NCBI GenBank assembly: GCA_017654935.2
Contig: CM065683.1
Span: 100,465-164,464 of the forward strand
Source: Phymorhynchus buccinoides
Lineage: Eukaryota; Mollusca; Gastropoda; Neogastropoda; Raphitomidae
Reading direction: 5' to 3'
Length of the DNA: 64,000 bases
Made by a program: the position numbers and the translations under genes. Of the stretch, positions 22,476 through 34,631 are shown one piece after another; within the stretch, counting starts at the first letter, position 1; each line of letters starts with the position of its first letter. Under the pieces are notes generated by a model. It saw only the letters and a program-made list of their open reading frames with translations. It was not told where the DNA came from and did no database searches.

Positions 22476-24240
22476 ACTGTACTGTGCAGGCCACATGGAG
22501 ATCATGATATAATACATATAGATGTTTTATTTACTGCTGTGCTGTGCAGGCCACATGGAGATCACAATATAATACATATACATGTTTTATTTACTGCTGT
22601 GCTGTGCAGGCCACAGGAAGATCACAATATAATACATATAGATGTTTTATTTATTACTGTGCTGTGCAGGCCACATGGAGATCACAATATAATACATATA
22701 GATGTTTTATTTATTACTGTGCTGTGCAGGCCACATGGAGATCACAATATAATACATATAGATGTTTTATTTAATGCTGTGCTGTGCAGGCCACATGGAG
22801 ATCACAATATATTACATATAGATGTTTTATTTACTGCTGTACTGTGCAGGCCACAGGAAGATCACAATATAATACATATAGATGTTTTATTTATTACTGT
22901 GCTGTGCAGGCCACATGGAGATCACAATATAATACATATAGATGTTTTATTTACTGCTGTGCTGTGCAGGCCACATGGAGATCACAATATAATACATATA
23001 GATGTTTTATTTACTGCTGTACTGTGCAGGCCACATGGAGATCACAATATAATACATATAGATGTTTTATTTACTGCTGTGCTGTGCAGGCCACATGGAG
23101 ATCACAATATAATACATATAGATGTTTTATTTACTGCTGTGCTGTGCAGGCCACAGGAAGATCACAATATAATACATATAGATGTTTTATTTACTGCTGT
23201 ACTGTGCAGGCCACATGAAGATCACAATATAATACATATAGATGTTTTATTTACTGCTGTGCAGGCCACATGGAGATCACAATATAATACATATAGATGT
23301 TTTATTTACTGCTGCGCTGTGCAGGCCACATGGAGATCACAATATAATACATATAGATGTTTTATTTACTGCTGTGCTGTGCAGGCCACATGGAGATCAC
23401 AATATAATACATATAGATGTTTTATTTATTACTGTGCTGTGCAGGCCACATGGAAGATCACAATATAATACATATAGATGTTTTATTTACTGCTGTGCTG
23501 TGCAGGCCACATGGAGATCACAATATAATACATATAGATGTTTTATTTACTGCTGCGCTGTGCAGGCCACATGGAGATCACAATATAATACATATAGATG
23601 TTTTATTTACTGCTGTGCTGTGCAGGCCACATGGAGATCACAATATATTACATATAGATGTTTTATTTACTGCTGTACTGTGCAGGCCACATGGAGATCA
23701 CAATATAATACATATAGATGTTTTATTTACTGCTGTGCTGTGCAGGCCACATGGAGATCACAATATAATACATATAGATGTTTTATTTACTGCTGTACTG
23801 TGCAGGCCACATGGAGATCACTATATAATACATATAGATGTTTTATTTACTGCTGTTCTGTGCAGGCCACATGGAGATCACAATATAATACATATAGATG
23901 TTTTATTTACTGCTGTGCTGTGCAGGCCACATGGAGATCACAATATAATACATATAGATGTTTTATTTACTGCTGTGCTGTGCAGGCCACATGGAGATCA
24001 CAATATAATACATATAGATGTTTTATTTACTGCTGTACTGTGCAGGCCACATGGAGATCACAATATAATACATATAGATGTTTTATTTATTACTGTGCTG
24101 TGCAGGCCACATGGAGATCACAATATAATACATATAGATGTTTTATTTACTGCTGTACTGTGCAGGCCACATGGAGATCACAATATAATACATATAGATG
24201 TTTTATTTACTGCTGTGCTGTGCAGGCCACATGGAGATCA
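22476..24240 (+). repeat. 60-bp array, part 1 (about 29 copies)
   Basis: The unit is ATAATACATATAGATGTTTT, ATTTACTGCTGTGCTGTGCA, GGCCACATGGAGATCACAAT. Copies are about 95% alike, with recurrent variants (ATTACTG, TGTACTG, ACAGGAAG). The CTGTGCAG|GCCACA inside matches the acceptor and first codons of the exon at 26,124 (CTGTGCAG|GCCTACA), so the unit copies that splice site. All three + frames are long because 60 is a multiple of 3. Confidence 0.95.
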
Positions 24241-24535
24241 GGTGTATGGGGTGGGGGTGGGGAGTAGGGGGGCAGGGGTGGGGATGGGTGGGGGGGGGAG
24301 TGGGGGGATGGTTGGGGTGTTGTTGTTGAAGGGAGGTGGGTGTTGGTGTGTTGTTATTATGATTATATGCAATGTATTCTCTAATATGTATTCATTTTCA
24401 TAGAGATGTATGGTGAGGATGCGTGGGCCAGTTTGTTAGAAATGTTTGTACGAATGGTGAGTGAAAAAGCGCATTGAGTTTGCTTAGCAAGATTATGCGC
24501 TATATAAGCATTATTAATTATTATTTATTTATAAT
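24241..24535 (+). mobile_element. Insertion in the 60-bp array with LINE/SINE-like tail
   Basis: A G-rich start (GGGGTGGGG runs, 24,248-24,350), then 3'-end-like sequence: AAAAGCGCATTGAGTTTGCT, ATGCGCTATATAAGCATT and an ATT-rich tail. The array resumes after it, so it arrived after the expansion. Same tail family as the LINE at 11,621. Confidence 0.65.
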
Positions 24536-26123
24536 GTTTTATTTACTGCTGTGGCTGTGCAGGCCACAGGAAGATCACAATATAATACATATAGATGTTT
24601 TATTTTACTGCTGTACTGTGCATTACATGGAGATCACAATATAAATTACATATAGATGTTTTATTTACTGCTGTGCTGTGCAGGCCACATGGAGATCACA
24701 ATATAATACATATAGATGTTTTATTTATTACTGTGCTGTGCAGGCCACATGGAAATCACAATATAATACATATAGATGTTTTATTTACTGCTGTACTGTG
24801 TAGGCCACAGGAAGATCACAATATAATACATATAGATGTTTTATTTACTGCTGTGCTGTGCAGGCCACAGGAAGATCACAATATAATACATATAGATGTT
24901 TTATTTACTGCTGTGCTGTGCAGGCCACAAGGAGATCACAATATAATACATATAGATGTTTTATTTACTGCTGTGCTGTGCAGGCCACATGGAGATCACA
25001 ATATAATACATATAGATGTTTTATTTACTGCTGTACTGTGCAGGCCACATGGAGATCACAATATAATACATATAGATGTTTTATTTACTGCTGTGCTGTG
25101 CAGGCCACAGGAAGATCACAATATAATACATATAGATGTTTTATTTACTGCTGTACTGTGCAGGCCACATGGAGATCACAATATAATACATATAGATGTT
25201 TTATTTACTGCTGTACTGTGCAGGCCACATGGAGATCACAATATAATACATATAGATGTTTTATTTATTGCTGTGCTGTGCAGGCCACATGGAGATCACA
25301 ATATATTACATATAGATGTTTTATTTACTGCTGCGCTGTGCAGGCCACATGGAGATCACAATATATTACATATAGATGTTTTATTTACTGCTGTGCTGTG
25401 CAGGCCACATGGAGATCACAATATATTATATATAGATGTTTTATTTACTGCTGTGCTGTGCAGGCCACATGGAGATCACAATATAATACATATAGATGTT
25501 TTATTTACTGCTGTTCTGTGCAGGCCACATGGAGATCACAATATAATACATATAGATGTTTTATTTACTGCTGTACTGTGCAGGCCACATGGAGATCACA
25601 ATATAATACATATAGATGTTTTATTTACTGCTGTGCTGTGCAGGCCACATGGAGATCACAATATAATACATATAGATGTTTTATTTACTGCTGTGCTGTG
25701 CAGGCCACATGGAGATCACAATATAATACATATAGATGTTTTATTTACTGCTGTACTGTGCAGGCCACATGGAGATCACAATATAATACATATAGATGTT
25801 TTATTTACTGCTGTACTGTGCAGGCCATATGGAGATCACAATATAATACATATAGATGTTTTATTTATTACTGTGCTGTGCAGGCCACATGGAGATCACA
25901 ATATAATACATATAGATGTTTTATTTACTGCTGTGCTGTGCAGGCCACATGGAGATCACAATATAATACATATAGATGTTTTATTTACTGCTGTGCTGTG
26001 CAGGCCACATGGAGATCACAATATAATACATATAGATGTTTTATTTACTGCTGTGCTGTGCAGGCCACATGGAGATCACAATATAATACATATAGATGTT
26101 TTATTTACTGCTGTGCTGTGCAG
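24536..26123 (+). repeat. 60-bp array, part 2 (about 26 copies)
   Basis: Continuation of the array. The first two copies carry small indels, and the rest are very uniform. The last copy's acceptor CTGTGCAG is the real splice site of the exon at 26,124. Confidence 0.95.
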
Positions 26124-26203
26124 GCCTACACACTGAAGGACATCGAGTCAGCCACACGCATGGAAGATCAAATACTGACTGTGCTCAACACTGCTATTGA
26201 AAG
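26124..26203 (+). CDS. Coiled-coil gene, exon AYTLKDIESAT...NTAIE
   Basis: An 80-nt exon after TGCTGTGCAG: AYTLKDIESATRMEDQIL then TVLNTAIE plus AG, donor AAAG|GTCACA. It is open, non-repetitive and amphipathic, in clear contrast to the array before it. It enters in phase 0 from 20,189. It leaves two bases, so the next exon must start with one base, which is not obvious at 29,829-29,831. Confidence 0.72.
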
Positions 26204-26349
26204 GTCACACACACACTACACACTACACACACAACACACAACACACACACACACAACATACACACAACACACACATCTATATATATAGTTGTGGTTTTTT
26301 TTATGTTTTATAAAGCTTTTGAAATGGTTAGACTGAAGTTTGTTGTTTA
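26204..26349. other. Intron start with (CA)n-like stretch
   Basis: CACACACTACACAC-type sequence to 26,275, then AT-rich DNA. Confidence 0.7.
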
Positions 26350-26685
26350 ATGACTGATGATGATGATGACAGTGGTGATGATGATGATGGATGATGACAG
26401 TGGTGATGGTGATGATGATGATGATGATTGGTGATTGATGATGATGATGGTGATGATGAGATGATGATGATGATGACGGTGACCAGTGATGATAGTGATG
26501 ATAAGTGATGATGATAGTGATGAGATGATGATGACGATAATGATCAGATGATGATGACAATAATGATGATGATGATGATGATGACAGTGATGATGATGGT
26601 GATGATGATGTGACAGTGATGATGATGATGACAGTGATGATGATGATGATGACAGTGATGATGATGAATGATGATGATGACGATG

Positions 26686-26717
<32 letters not shown>

Positions 26718-27148
26718 GATGACAGTGATGATGATGAATGCAGTGATGATGATGATGGTGATGATGGTGATGATGATGATGATGATGATGACAGTGATGA
26801 TGATGATGACAGTGCAGTGATGGTGATGATGATGACTGTGATGATGACTACCTGCAGTGAGTTGATGGTGATGATGATGATGATGACAGTGATGAAGATT
26901 GATGATGGTGATGATGATGATTCTGATGATGATAATGATGATGATGATGACAGTGATGATGACAGTGATGATGATGACAGTGCAGTTCATGGTGATGATG
27001 ATGATGATGACAGTGATGATGATGATGATGATGATGATGACAGTGCAGTGATGATGATGATGATGACAGTGATGATGATGATGACAGTGCAGTGATGGGT
27101 GATGATGAATGATGATGACCGTGATGATGATGATGATGACGACAACAG

Positions 27149-27183
<35 letters not shown>

Positions 27184-27345
27184 GACAGTGATGATGATGA
27201 TGATGACAGTGATGATGACAATGATGATGATGATGATGGTGACAGTGATGATGATGATGATGACAGTGATGATGATGATGATGATGACAGTGATGATGAT
27301 GATGATGATGATGACAGTGATGATGATGATGATGATGATGAAGAC
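26350..27345. repeat. (GAT)n / GACAGTGAT microsatellite, about 1 kb
   Basis: GATGATGATGACAGTGATG repeats with occasional GCAGTG insertions, giving poly-Asp, poly-Met or poly-His/Ile frames. I do not regard these as coding. Confidence 0.95.
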
Positions 27346-27351
27346 AGTGGT

Positions 27352-29557
27352 ACAGTGGAAACCCGGTTATAAGAAAATCGAAGGTAGATAATTTTTTGTT
27401 TTCTTATATCCGGGTTTTCTTATATCCGATAATCGGATATAAGAAAACTTTTTGAATTTATTTTCTTATAACCGATTTGAATGGGAAAAAAAGGAAAAAA
27501 TAAAAGAGAAAAAGAGAAGAAAAAAAAAGAAGACAAACAGAAACATAAAACAAAGAGAAAATGCTTTTACATAATTTGGTGCATGAAAAAAAAGGAAAAA
27601 ATGCAAAACAAAGGAGGAAAAAAAGAAAGAACAGAACAGAAAATTAAAAACAAAAATGAAGGCAGAAGTGGTGGTGAGTTGCATGATGAGCGAGCAAGAT
27701 AGCGGAGAGCAGATGAATGAGTGGGTGTGGTGTGATGAGAGTAACATATTTGTTTGAATGTAAATTTCTGTTTCTTGTTTTTAATCAATATTCTAATTTG
27801 GATGTATAACTCATTTTACACAGTGGAAGACAATTTTGTATTTGCGTTTGTACATTGCCAATGGACTATAAAGAAATTTGCGACCTATGATTCATGTTTT
27901 ACATCATAAAATCAAAATACAGCAAAACTCGGTTATAAGAAAATCGAAAGGAGATCATTTTTTGCTTATTACCATATCCAAGTTTTCTTATCATCCGAAA
28001 CTCAGACATAAGAAAACATTTTGAAGGTTTTTTTCCTGATAACCAAATTGAATGGGGAAAAGGGAAAAGAGAAAGGAAAAAGAAAAGAAAGGAAGGACAA
28101 AAAAACAAAATGAAGAGAACATCCTTTTTCCTAATTTGATGCATTTCTTACATCATAAAATCAAAATCATCTACTAAGAAGAAGATTTAAAGGTGCTTAC
28201 AACCACTCAAACTAACAAGCTTTTTTTTTCTTTTTACTGTTATCAAATACATACCCCTTCACCTATCTTGTACTGAACTATTACCATTTACTGTCCACCC
28301 ATGCAGCTTTTCATCAATCGTTTGCTTTTGTTTATGTGGATTTTTGTCCACATATTCAGTTATTTGTATTTATCTTCTTAAATAAATGGATTGCCATTTC
28401 CTCTCTGCCAAAGAAATGGATGGACAATCTCACCTTTTCACTCTCTGCCATTGCTGCTGAAAATAAAAGCTGGACAGTCTCTCTACCACCAACAGAAAAG
28501 TACAGGCACTCATATTTTTTTTCTTCTGCTCAACATTTATTTTGCACAGAATACTGAAGGAAAGTATGGAATAAAGGAACAAAAACAACTCAATTAGTCT
28601 TGCAATCAAGTGCCTGTACTGTTTAGACTGTCTGTGACGCAACTGGTATGAGGTAAACTTTCCCTTTTTGGAACGACTTCAATTTTCTCGGAACATCCTT
28701 TCAGTTCAGGTCCAACTCACTTTAAAGACACACTATGGACTCAAACACGATTAAGTCTCTTGTTTTTTCTGGGTAGCTGTGACCCACATACAAATTCCCC
28801 CAACTTCAAATTGAGGCTGCTCTTTAAAATGTTTCGTTTTCAATTTGGGGGGCATTTGGTATGGGAGTCAAATGTGGTCAAAACAAGATTTCTTACCAAG
28901 CTATAAGAGGGAAAACATGTGGAAAACCCGTGATTTTGACACGTGATCTCGGTGGGTCTTTAACCCAAAATGTTGTCAATGGTAATTCGCTTATAAGAAA
29001 ATAGAGCTCGCTTATAAAAAAAATGAACTGCAAACCAACTCTCTTGTATGACATACTTTTCTTATGTCCAAGTTTCCATTGCAGATGGGAGAAGGAATTT
29101 GCTTGCTAAATAAACGAGTTTTCTTATAAGCGAGTTTCTTATATCTGAGTTTTGATCATAGATAAAAAAGAAGAAGTTCGGCAGGGAAATGTTTTTGCTT
29201 TCATTATAAACAAGTTTTCTTATAAGTGAGTTTCTTAAAAGCGGATTTGGCTGTATATTTCTATATTAAGGTTAGAGTGTCTGTGACGTAGCTGCTCTGA
29301 CGTAAATTTTCCTCTTTTTTTTGTTTGTTTTGTTGGAACACTGCACTTTTTAAAACATCCTTTCAGTTCATCCCTAATTTTTTTTAAATCGCTTATAAGA
29401 AAATCAAACTCGCTTATAAGAAAATGAACTGCAAACCAACTCCCTTGTATGAAATCATTTTCTTATATCCGAGTTTACATCGCGGATGGGAGAACGAATT
29501 TGCTTCCTTATAACCGAGTTTTCTTATAAGCGGTTTTCTTATATCCGAGCTGTATAC
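27352..29557. mobile_element. Nested MITE complex with GGTTATAAGAAAA-type ends
   Basis: The outer left end is ACAGTGGAAACCCGGTTATA plus AGAAAATCG. The outer right end reads inward as TACAGCTCGGATATAAGAAA. A second pair lies inside: left TACAGCAAAACTCGGTTATA (27,920), right TACAGCCAAATCCGCTTTTA (about 29,257). Many internal words of CTTATAAGCGAGTTT / CGGATATAAGAAAA type recur in both directions. No transposase recognised; A-rich frames are composition artefacts. Repeated in reverse at 62,050-64,000. Confidence 0.7.
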
Positions 29558-29639
29558 CATTTATGTCAAACGTGTGTGTTCGCTTTGTATTGCATTTTTG
29601 TTTGAATGCGTTATGAATGCTAACGTGTGTGTGTTTGAT

Positions 29640-29697
29640 GCGCTTTGATTTGATTTCTATGAAGATTCAGCGCCATATAAATACTGTATGTTGTTGT
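29640..29697 (+). mobile_element. LINE/SINE 3' tail fragment
   Basis: GCGCTTTGATTTGATTTCTA ... CAGCGCCATATAAATACTGT ... GTTGTTG. Same tail type as at 11,621 and 24,535. It runs straight into a GATGATG tract, which may have grown from its simple tail. Confidence 0.5.
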
Positions 29698-29828
29698 TGA
29701 TGATGATGATGATGACAGTAATGATGATGATAATGATGATGATGATGACATGATGATGATGATGAGTGATGATGATGATGATGACAGTGATGATGATGAT
29801 GCTGATGATGATGATGATGACATCACAG
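29698..29828 (+). repeat. (GAT)n tract directly before an exon
   Basis: GATGATGATGACAGTGATG up to the exon at 29,831. The frame is open into the exon (SDDDDADDDDDDITEFDK). A GACAG|T acceptor at about 29,785 would supply the one base needed after the exon ending at 26,203, so part of this may be coding acidic sequence. Confidence 0.8.
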
Positions 29829-29830
29829 AG

Positions 29831-29947
29831 TTTGACAAGTTCCTGGAGGGTCACAAACAGGAGCTGAAGGACAAGGTCATCAGTGGGGACATGACAGACG
29901 CTGAAATGGATCTGCAGGACATTGAACTGGATGAGGCTGACCAGGAG
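29831..29947 (+). CDS. Coiled-coil gene, exon FDKFLEGHKQEL...DEADQE
   Basis: 39 codons: FDKFLEGHKQELKDKVISGD, MTDAEMDLQDIELDEADQE, donor GAG|GTGAGG, phase 0 out. The start is uncertain: AG dinucleotides at 29,828 and 29,830 lack a pyrimidine tract, and the upstream frame stays open through the GAT tract. An identical protein is coded in reverse at 61,661-61,777. The charged, heptad-like pattern continues into the exon at 31,164. Confidence 0.75.
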
Positions 29948-29959
29948 GTGAGGCCACTC

Positions 29960-30425
29960 AGGGGTTACTATGGTGATTTGAAGGTCATTTGGTAGGTTAC
30001 TATGGTGATCTGAAGGTCATTTGGTAGGTTAATTACTATGGTGATTTGAAGGTCATTTGGTAGGTTACTATGGTGATTTGAAGGTCATTTGGTAGGTTAC
30101 TATGGTGATTTGAAGGTCATTTGGTAGGTTACTGTGGTGATTTGAAGGTCATCTGGTAGGTTACTATGGTGATTTGAAGGTCATTTGGTAGGTTACTATG
30201 GTGATTTGAAGGTCATTTGGTAGGTTACTATGGTGATTTGAAGGTCATTTGGTAGGTTACTATGGTGATTTGAGGGTTATTTGGTAGGTTACTATGGTGA
30301 TTTGAGGGTTATTTGGTAGGTTACTATGGTGATTTGAAGGTCATTTGGTAGGTTACTATGGTGATTTGAAGGTCATTTGGTAGGTTACTATGATGATTTG
30401 AAGGTCATTTGGTAGGCTACCATGG
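29960..30425 (+). repeat. 32-bp minisatellite from the donor of the preceding exon
   Basis: About 14 copies of GGTTACTATGGTGATTTGAA plus GGTCATTTGGTA, the first starting about 15 bases after the donor GTGAGG at 29,948. Copies are nearly identical (one TTGAGGGTTAT variant pair). Confidence 0.95.
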
Positions 30426-30429
30426 TTAC

Positions 30430-31075
30430 TTGAGGTCAGTGCTGGAGAGGTCTTTGTCAGTGACTGGATTCTTCAACATGAATAGCAATGTCATTTGATG
30501 TGAAGGCCTTTCTGTAGCTGATGAATACTACTGCTGATGAATACTACTGCTGATGAATACTACTGCTGATGAATACTACTGCTGATGAATACTACTGCTG
30601 ATGAATATTACTGCTAACAAATACTATTGTTGATGAATGTTAATGCAATGTCATTTGATGTGAAGGCCTTTCTGTAGCTCATGAATACTACTGCTGATGA
30701 ATACTACTACTGATGAATACTACTGCTGATGAATACTACTGTTGATGAATACTACTGCTGATGAATACTACTACTGATGAATACTACTGCTGATGAATAC
30801 TACTGTTGATGAATACTACTGCTGATGAATACTACTGCTGATGAATACTACTGCTGATGAATACTACTGCTAACAAATACTATTGTTAATGAATGTTAAT
30901 GCAATGTCATTTCATGTGAAGGCCTTCCTGTAGCTCATGAATACTACTGCTGATGAATACTACTGCTGATGAATACTACTGCTAACAAATACTATTGTTG
31001 ATGAATGTTAATGCAATGTCATTTCATGTGAAGGCCTTTCTGTAGCTTATTAATACTACAACACCATGCTGATGA
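30430..31075 (+). repeat. 15-bp array in a higher-order repeat
   Basis: Runs of CTGATGAATACTACTG are closed three times by AACAAATACTATTGTT, GATGAATGTTAATGCAATGT and CATTTGATGTGAAGGCCTTT, so a composite unit holding a variable 15-bp run is itself tandemly repeated. Confidence 0.92.
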
Positions 31076-31163
31076 ACACAAATGGCTATGAAAATTTAAT
31101 GAGGATGAATATTAATAATGGTGAACATTACTAATGATGAATATTAACGCTGTTTCAATGCAG

Positions 31164-31291
31164 TTGGAGGTCGTTCAGCATCGCTTTGAGCAGACAGTCA
31201 GCTCCATGATGTCAGAACTGGAGTTACTTCGCAAACACAACACCATGCTGATGGAACAGATGCAGGTGCTGGAGGAAAACAAGCCACAAGT
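31164..31291 (+). CDS. Coiled-coil gene, exon LEVVQHRFEQ...EENKPQ
   Basis: A 128-nt exon after TTTCAATGCAG: LEVVQHRFEQTVSSMMSELE, LLRKHNTMLMEQMQVLEENK, PQ plus GT, then a perfect GTAAGT donor. A classic leucine/methionine heptad coiled coil. Phase 0 in from 29,947. The last GT joins the G at 36,708 to make valine. Repeated in reverse at 60,317-60,444 with the same splice sites. Confidence 0.82.
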
Positions 31292-31573
31292 GTAAGTCAC
31301 ACTGCCTCAAGTGTCAAACACAACACCATGCTGATGGAACAGATGCAGATGATGGAGGAAAACAAGCCACAAGTGTAAGTCACACTTCCTCAAGTGTCAA
31401 ACACAACACCATGCTGATGGAACAGATGATGGAGGAAACACAAGTGTAAGTCACACTGCCTCAAGTGTTAGGGAAATGTCCTCAAGCATAAGTGAAAAAT
31501 CTTCAAGTGTAAATGTAACTTTCTCAAGTGTTATTGTAACATCAGGTGAAAGTGAAACATTCTCAGACATAAA
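31292..31573 (+). repeat. Copies of exon end plus donor, then decayed CTCAAGTGT repeats
   Basis: Two further copies of AACACAACACCATGCTGATG, GAACAGATG(CAG), ...CACAAGTGTAAGTC follow the exon, at about 31,316 and 31,400, each with a donor but no acceptor. To the right, CTCAAGTGTTA/CTCAAGCATA words fade out up to the transposon at 31,574. Confidence 0.85.
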
Positions 31574-31740
31574 TAGTGCAGCAGATATGTGACATATTTC
31601 GACTGAATTGTGGGTTTGATGATAAAAGCATGGCATTTGGCACACAGTTAGGACATACCATTAGGAATATTTTTGGATATAGGGACATCGCATATTTGTC
31701 CCATGGTAGCTGTGGCGGCCATTTTACAAAATGGCGGCCA
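31574..31740 (+). repeat. Left terminal inverted repeat
   Basis: Pairs with 35,150-35,307. The innermost word CGGCCATTTTACAAAATGGC is nearly its own reverse complement. Confidence 0.8.
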
Positions 31741-31837
31741 CAATTTACTATTTTCGCCCATAAGTTGAACTATATCAACTATGATTGGTGCAAAACACAT
31801 TCTAGTGGATCTACGTATCATTTGTTACTGACATGGT

Positions 31838-34631
31838 ATGCATAGGCCTCACATGGACTTGAACACAATTATGTATGGTGGCCTAACAGGAACGCAAATA
31901 ACGTTTTTCTTCCTTGTCATGCTTATCATATCTGAAAGATCAGCACCAGTGGATCCAAGCAGTGTGGCCATTATCTCATTGCTGCCCCTCTTCTATGATC
32001 AGGCCAACTCTGTGGCCATGATTCGCCACTCCATGGACGTCATCAAGAGGGCAGTAGATATCCTGAATCCTGGTCAGGTCCCGGTCATCACCGCGGATCA
32101 ACCAATGTACACGCTGGCCAAACAGATCCAATGGAGCTGGCCTCAAACACATGGAGAAGATTACTTCATTATCCTGTTTGCCGGATTCCACATCGAAAAG
32201 GCATCATTCAACACTCTGGGCGACCTTCTGGATTGCAGTGGATGGACGGAAGCCCTGGTCCAGGCAGGAGTTGCTACACCTGGAACAGCCGACTCCTTCA
32301 TCAAAGCCGCCCATGTGATGCGCACTCGATGGGCTCACCAGGTCACAGCTAGTGTTCTGTATCTCCTTCGACAGGAGGGTTACACCCAATACTGTGAATG
32401 GTTGGATGAGGGACAGGTTCCAATGTCAGTAGAAGACTTGTGTGCTAGCCGAGCTGATACAAGTCCGCAGTTCAAGTTCTGGTCGATTATCCTGCAGCTG
32501 GAACTGGAAATCATGATCTACGTGAGATCGCTACGTGAGGGTGACTTCATGCTCTACATCGATGCCTTGACCAATATTGTACCCTGGTTCTTTGCCCTGG
32601 AGCACACAAATGATGCAAGGTGGATTCCAGTTCACTTGCGTGACATGGTGGCACTCGAAGACAAGCATCCAGATGTGTTCACAGAGTTCATGGCTGGGAA
32701 CTTCACAGTGAAGAAGACAACACATGCATTCTCTTCTTTGGCCATCGACCAGGCACATGAGCAGAATAACGCATCAGTGAAAGGCGATGGCGGAGCGGTC
32801 GGCCTGATTGAGAATCCTGCAGCATTGCGGCGATGGATGGTGTCCGGTCCTGAGATGGCATGAGTGATTGCAGAGTTCCAAGCCACAGCAGAGACGAGAA
32901 CAAAGAAGACTGATTCCAGGCACCATGAGCAGACAAAGCATACACAGCTGGCGTTTGCTCGAGATGTGAAGTCACTCTCCGGTGTCATGAGAGATGGGGA
33001 ACCCCTTCTGTGATGACAGCAATGATCTCTTGGTACTAGACAGCAGGTACCTGGCAGACCCAGCAGTCATCAACACTGTGCGCCAGATTGAGAAGCTGGG
33101 GCAGGAGCAGTACCACATGTATGTCAATGAGCGACTTGCGAACCAGACGAAGCCCATCACCGACCCAATCACGAGAAACAACCTTCCTCTCTCCAGCCGA
33201 TCTCCAGTCAGAGAGAAATCAAGAACCCAGCTTCAGCTGTCGTCGCTCAAGAATGACTGCGACCTATTCTCCCGGTTGTTCATTGCATCCCAGATGCGCG
33301 ATGGAGATCTCGACGTCTTCTTTGCTCATGAGAACCAGGCCTGTCCCTCTGCCCTGTCACATATGGGCAAAATGAGACTGGGCAAAAAGTCTGACCTCGT
33401 GGGATGCTTAGAAGATATGATCCCTCCACAAGAGAATGTTGCCAGTCCTCACGTTGAAGTCATCATCCTTGATGGAGCAGCTATCACCAACATGCTGGCA
33501 CCTGGTGGTGCGAAGACCTTCTCTGACTATGCAACACAGGTTGTCTTGCCGTACATCACATCTCAGCTACAGCATGCAATCAAAGTGGATGTCATCTAGG
33601 ATGAATACCTGCCAGACAGTTTGAAGGCCGACACTCGAACAAAGAGAGGTAGAGGCATCCGGAGACGAGTCGAGCCATCTAGTTCCATACCAGGAAACTG
33701 GCAGGCCTTCCTACGGATCGACGAGAACAAGGTGGATCTGTTCTCCTTCCTAGCGACGAAACTAGCTGCTCAAGAGACAGAGAAACAAATCATCAGCACT
33801 CTCCACAAAGACGTGGTATGTACGCATGCCAGAGACATCGATGGTCTTGCTCCATGTACACATGAAGAAGCAGATACCAGGATGCTGCTCCACGTGGAAG
33901 ATGCTGTGAAGCAGGGCTACACCAAGGTGTCGATCCGCACAGTTGACACGGATGTTGTAGTCCTTGCGGTGGCAGCAGCCGAACGCCTCAACATAGATGA
34001 GCTGTGGGTTGCCTTCGGTACCGGGAAGAGCTTTAGGTTCTTAGCAGCTCACGAGATGGCCCAGGCATTGGGGCCTGACAAGTGTCGAGGATTACCCTCA
34101 TTTCATGCATTCACTGGGTGTGATGCCGTGTCAAGCTTTGGAGGCAGGAGAAGAAAGACTTCATGGGAGACGCGGAAGGCCTGTGATGAGGTCACTGCGA
34201 CCTTCTGTGCATTGGGCGCTACACCAAACCCCTCAATCGTAGATGACAGCCTGGACACCTTGGAGTATTTCGTCGTTCTCCTGTATGATCGTACGTAAGC
34301 AGCTCTTCACCCAGAAGCGTCGAGCAATAGATGCTCTCCCGCCAACTCGAGAAGCCCTCAGACAGCACATCAGGAGAACTGCATACCAAGCTGGCTACTG
34401 TTGGGGCCAGATGATGGTTGCTGCTGCAGAGCCCCCATCCCCTAGCGAATGGGGAAGAGTGACACTGGCTGGGACGTCCGCTGGACAACCCTCCCAGAGG
34501 CAACGCAAGCATGCCGACAACTTCTCAGATGCGGCTGTAAGAAGGGATGCAGAGGACAATGCAAGTGTAGGAAGGCTGTACTCCAGTGCACGGTACTATG
34601 CCACTGCGGCAGACAGTGTGCTCAGAAGTAG
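31838..34631 (+). pseudogene. Broken transposon ORF with C-terminal CXC cysteine cluster
   Basis: Pieces in order: 31,838-32,863 (ITADQPMYTLAKQIQWSWPQ, FHIEKASFNTLGDLLDCSGW, TPGTADSFIKAAHVMRTRWA), then in a shifted frame 32,994-33,599 (MGNPFCDDSNDLLVLDSRYL), an in-frame TAG, and 33,621-34,298 (HEEADTRMLLHVEDAVKQGY, VSIRTVDTDVVVLAVAAAER, GLPSFHAFTGCDAVSSFGGR). Last, in a shifted frame, comes a CXC/tesmin-like cluster (RCGCKKGCRGQCKCRKA...CTVLCHC, to 34,631). I remember this protein type as widespread and uncharacterised in fish, cnidarian and mollusc genomes. Its enzymatic role is unknown to me. This copy has an extra stop at 32,861 (TGA) that the right-arm copy lacks. Confidence 0.75.

Noticed and set aside
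22476..26123. CRISPR-like regular spacing
   Set aside because: The whole 60-bp unit repeats with no unique spacers, and the context is eukaryotic.
22539..26288. Several long + strand frames (HNIIHIDVLFTAVLCRPHGD repeats)
   Set aside because: The 60-bp unit is a multiple of three, so all + frames lacking a stop in the unit stay open. Not evidence of a protein.
26350..27345. Poly-Asp, poly-His and poly-Ile proteins
   Set aside because: Microsatellite translations with no non-repeat protein part.
27481..28150. Lysine-rich and Phe-rich frames in the MITE complex
   Set aside because: A/T-run composition inside a mobile element; no conserved domain features.
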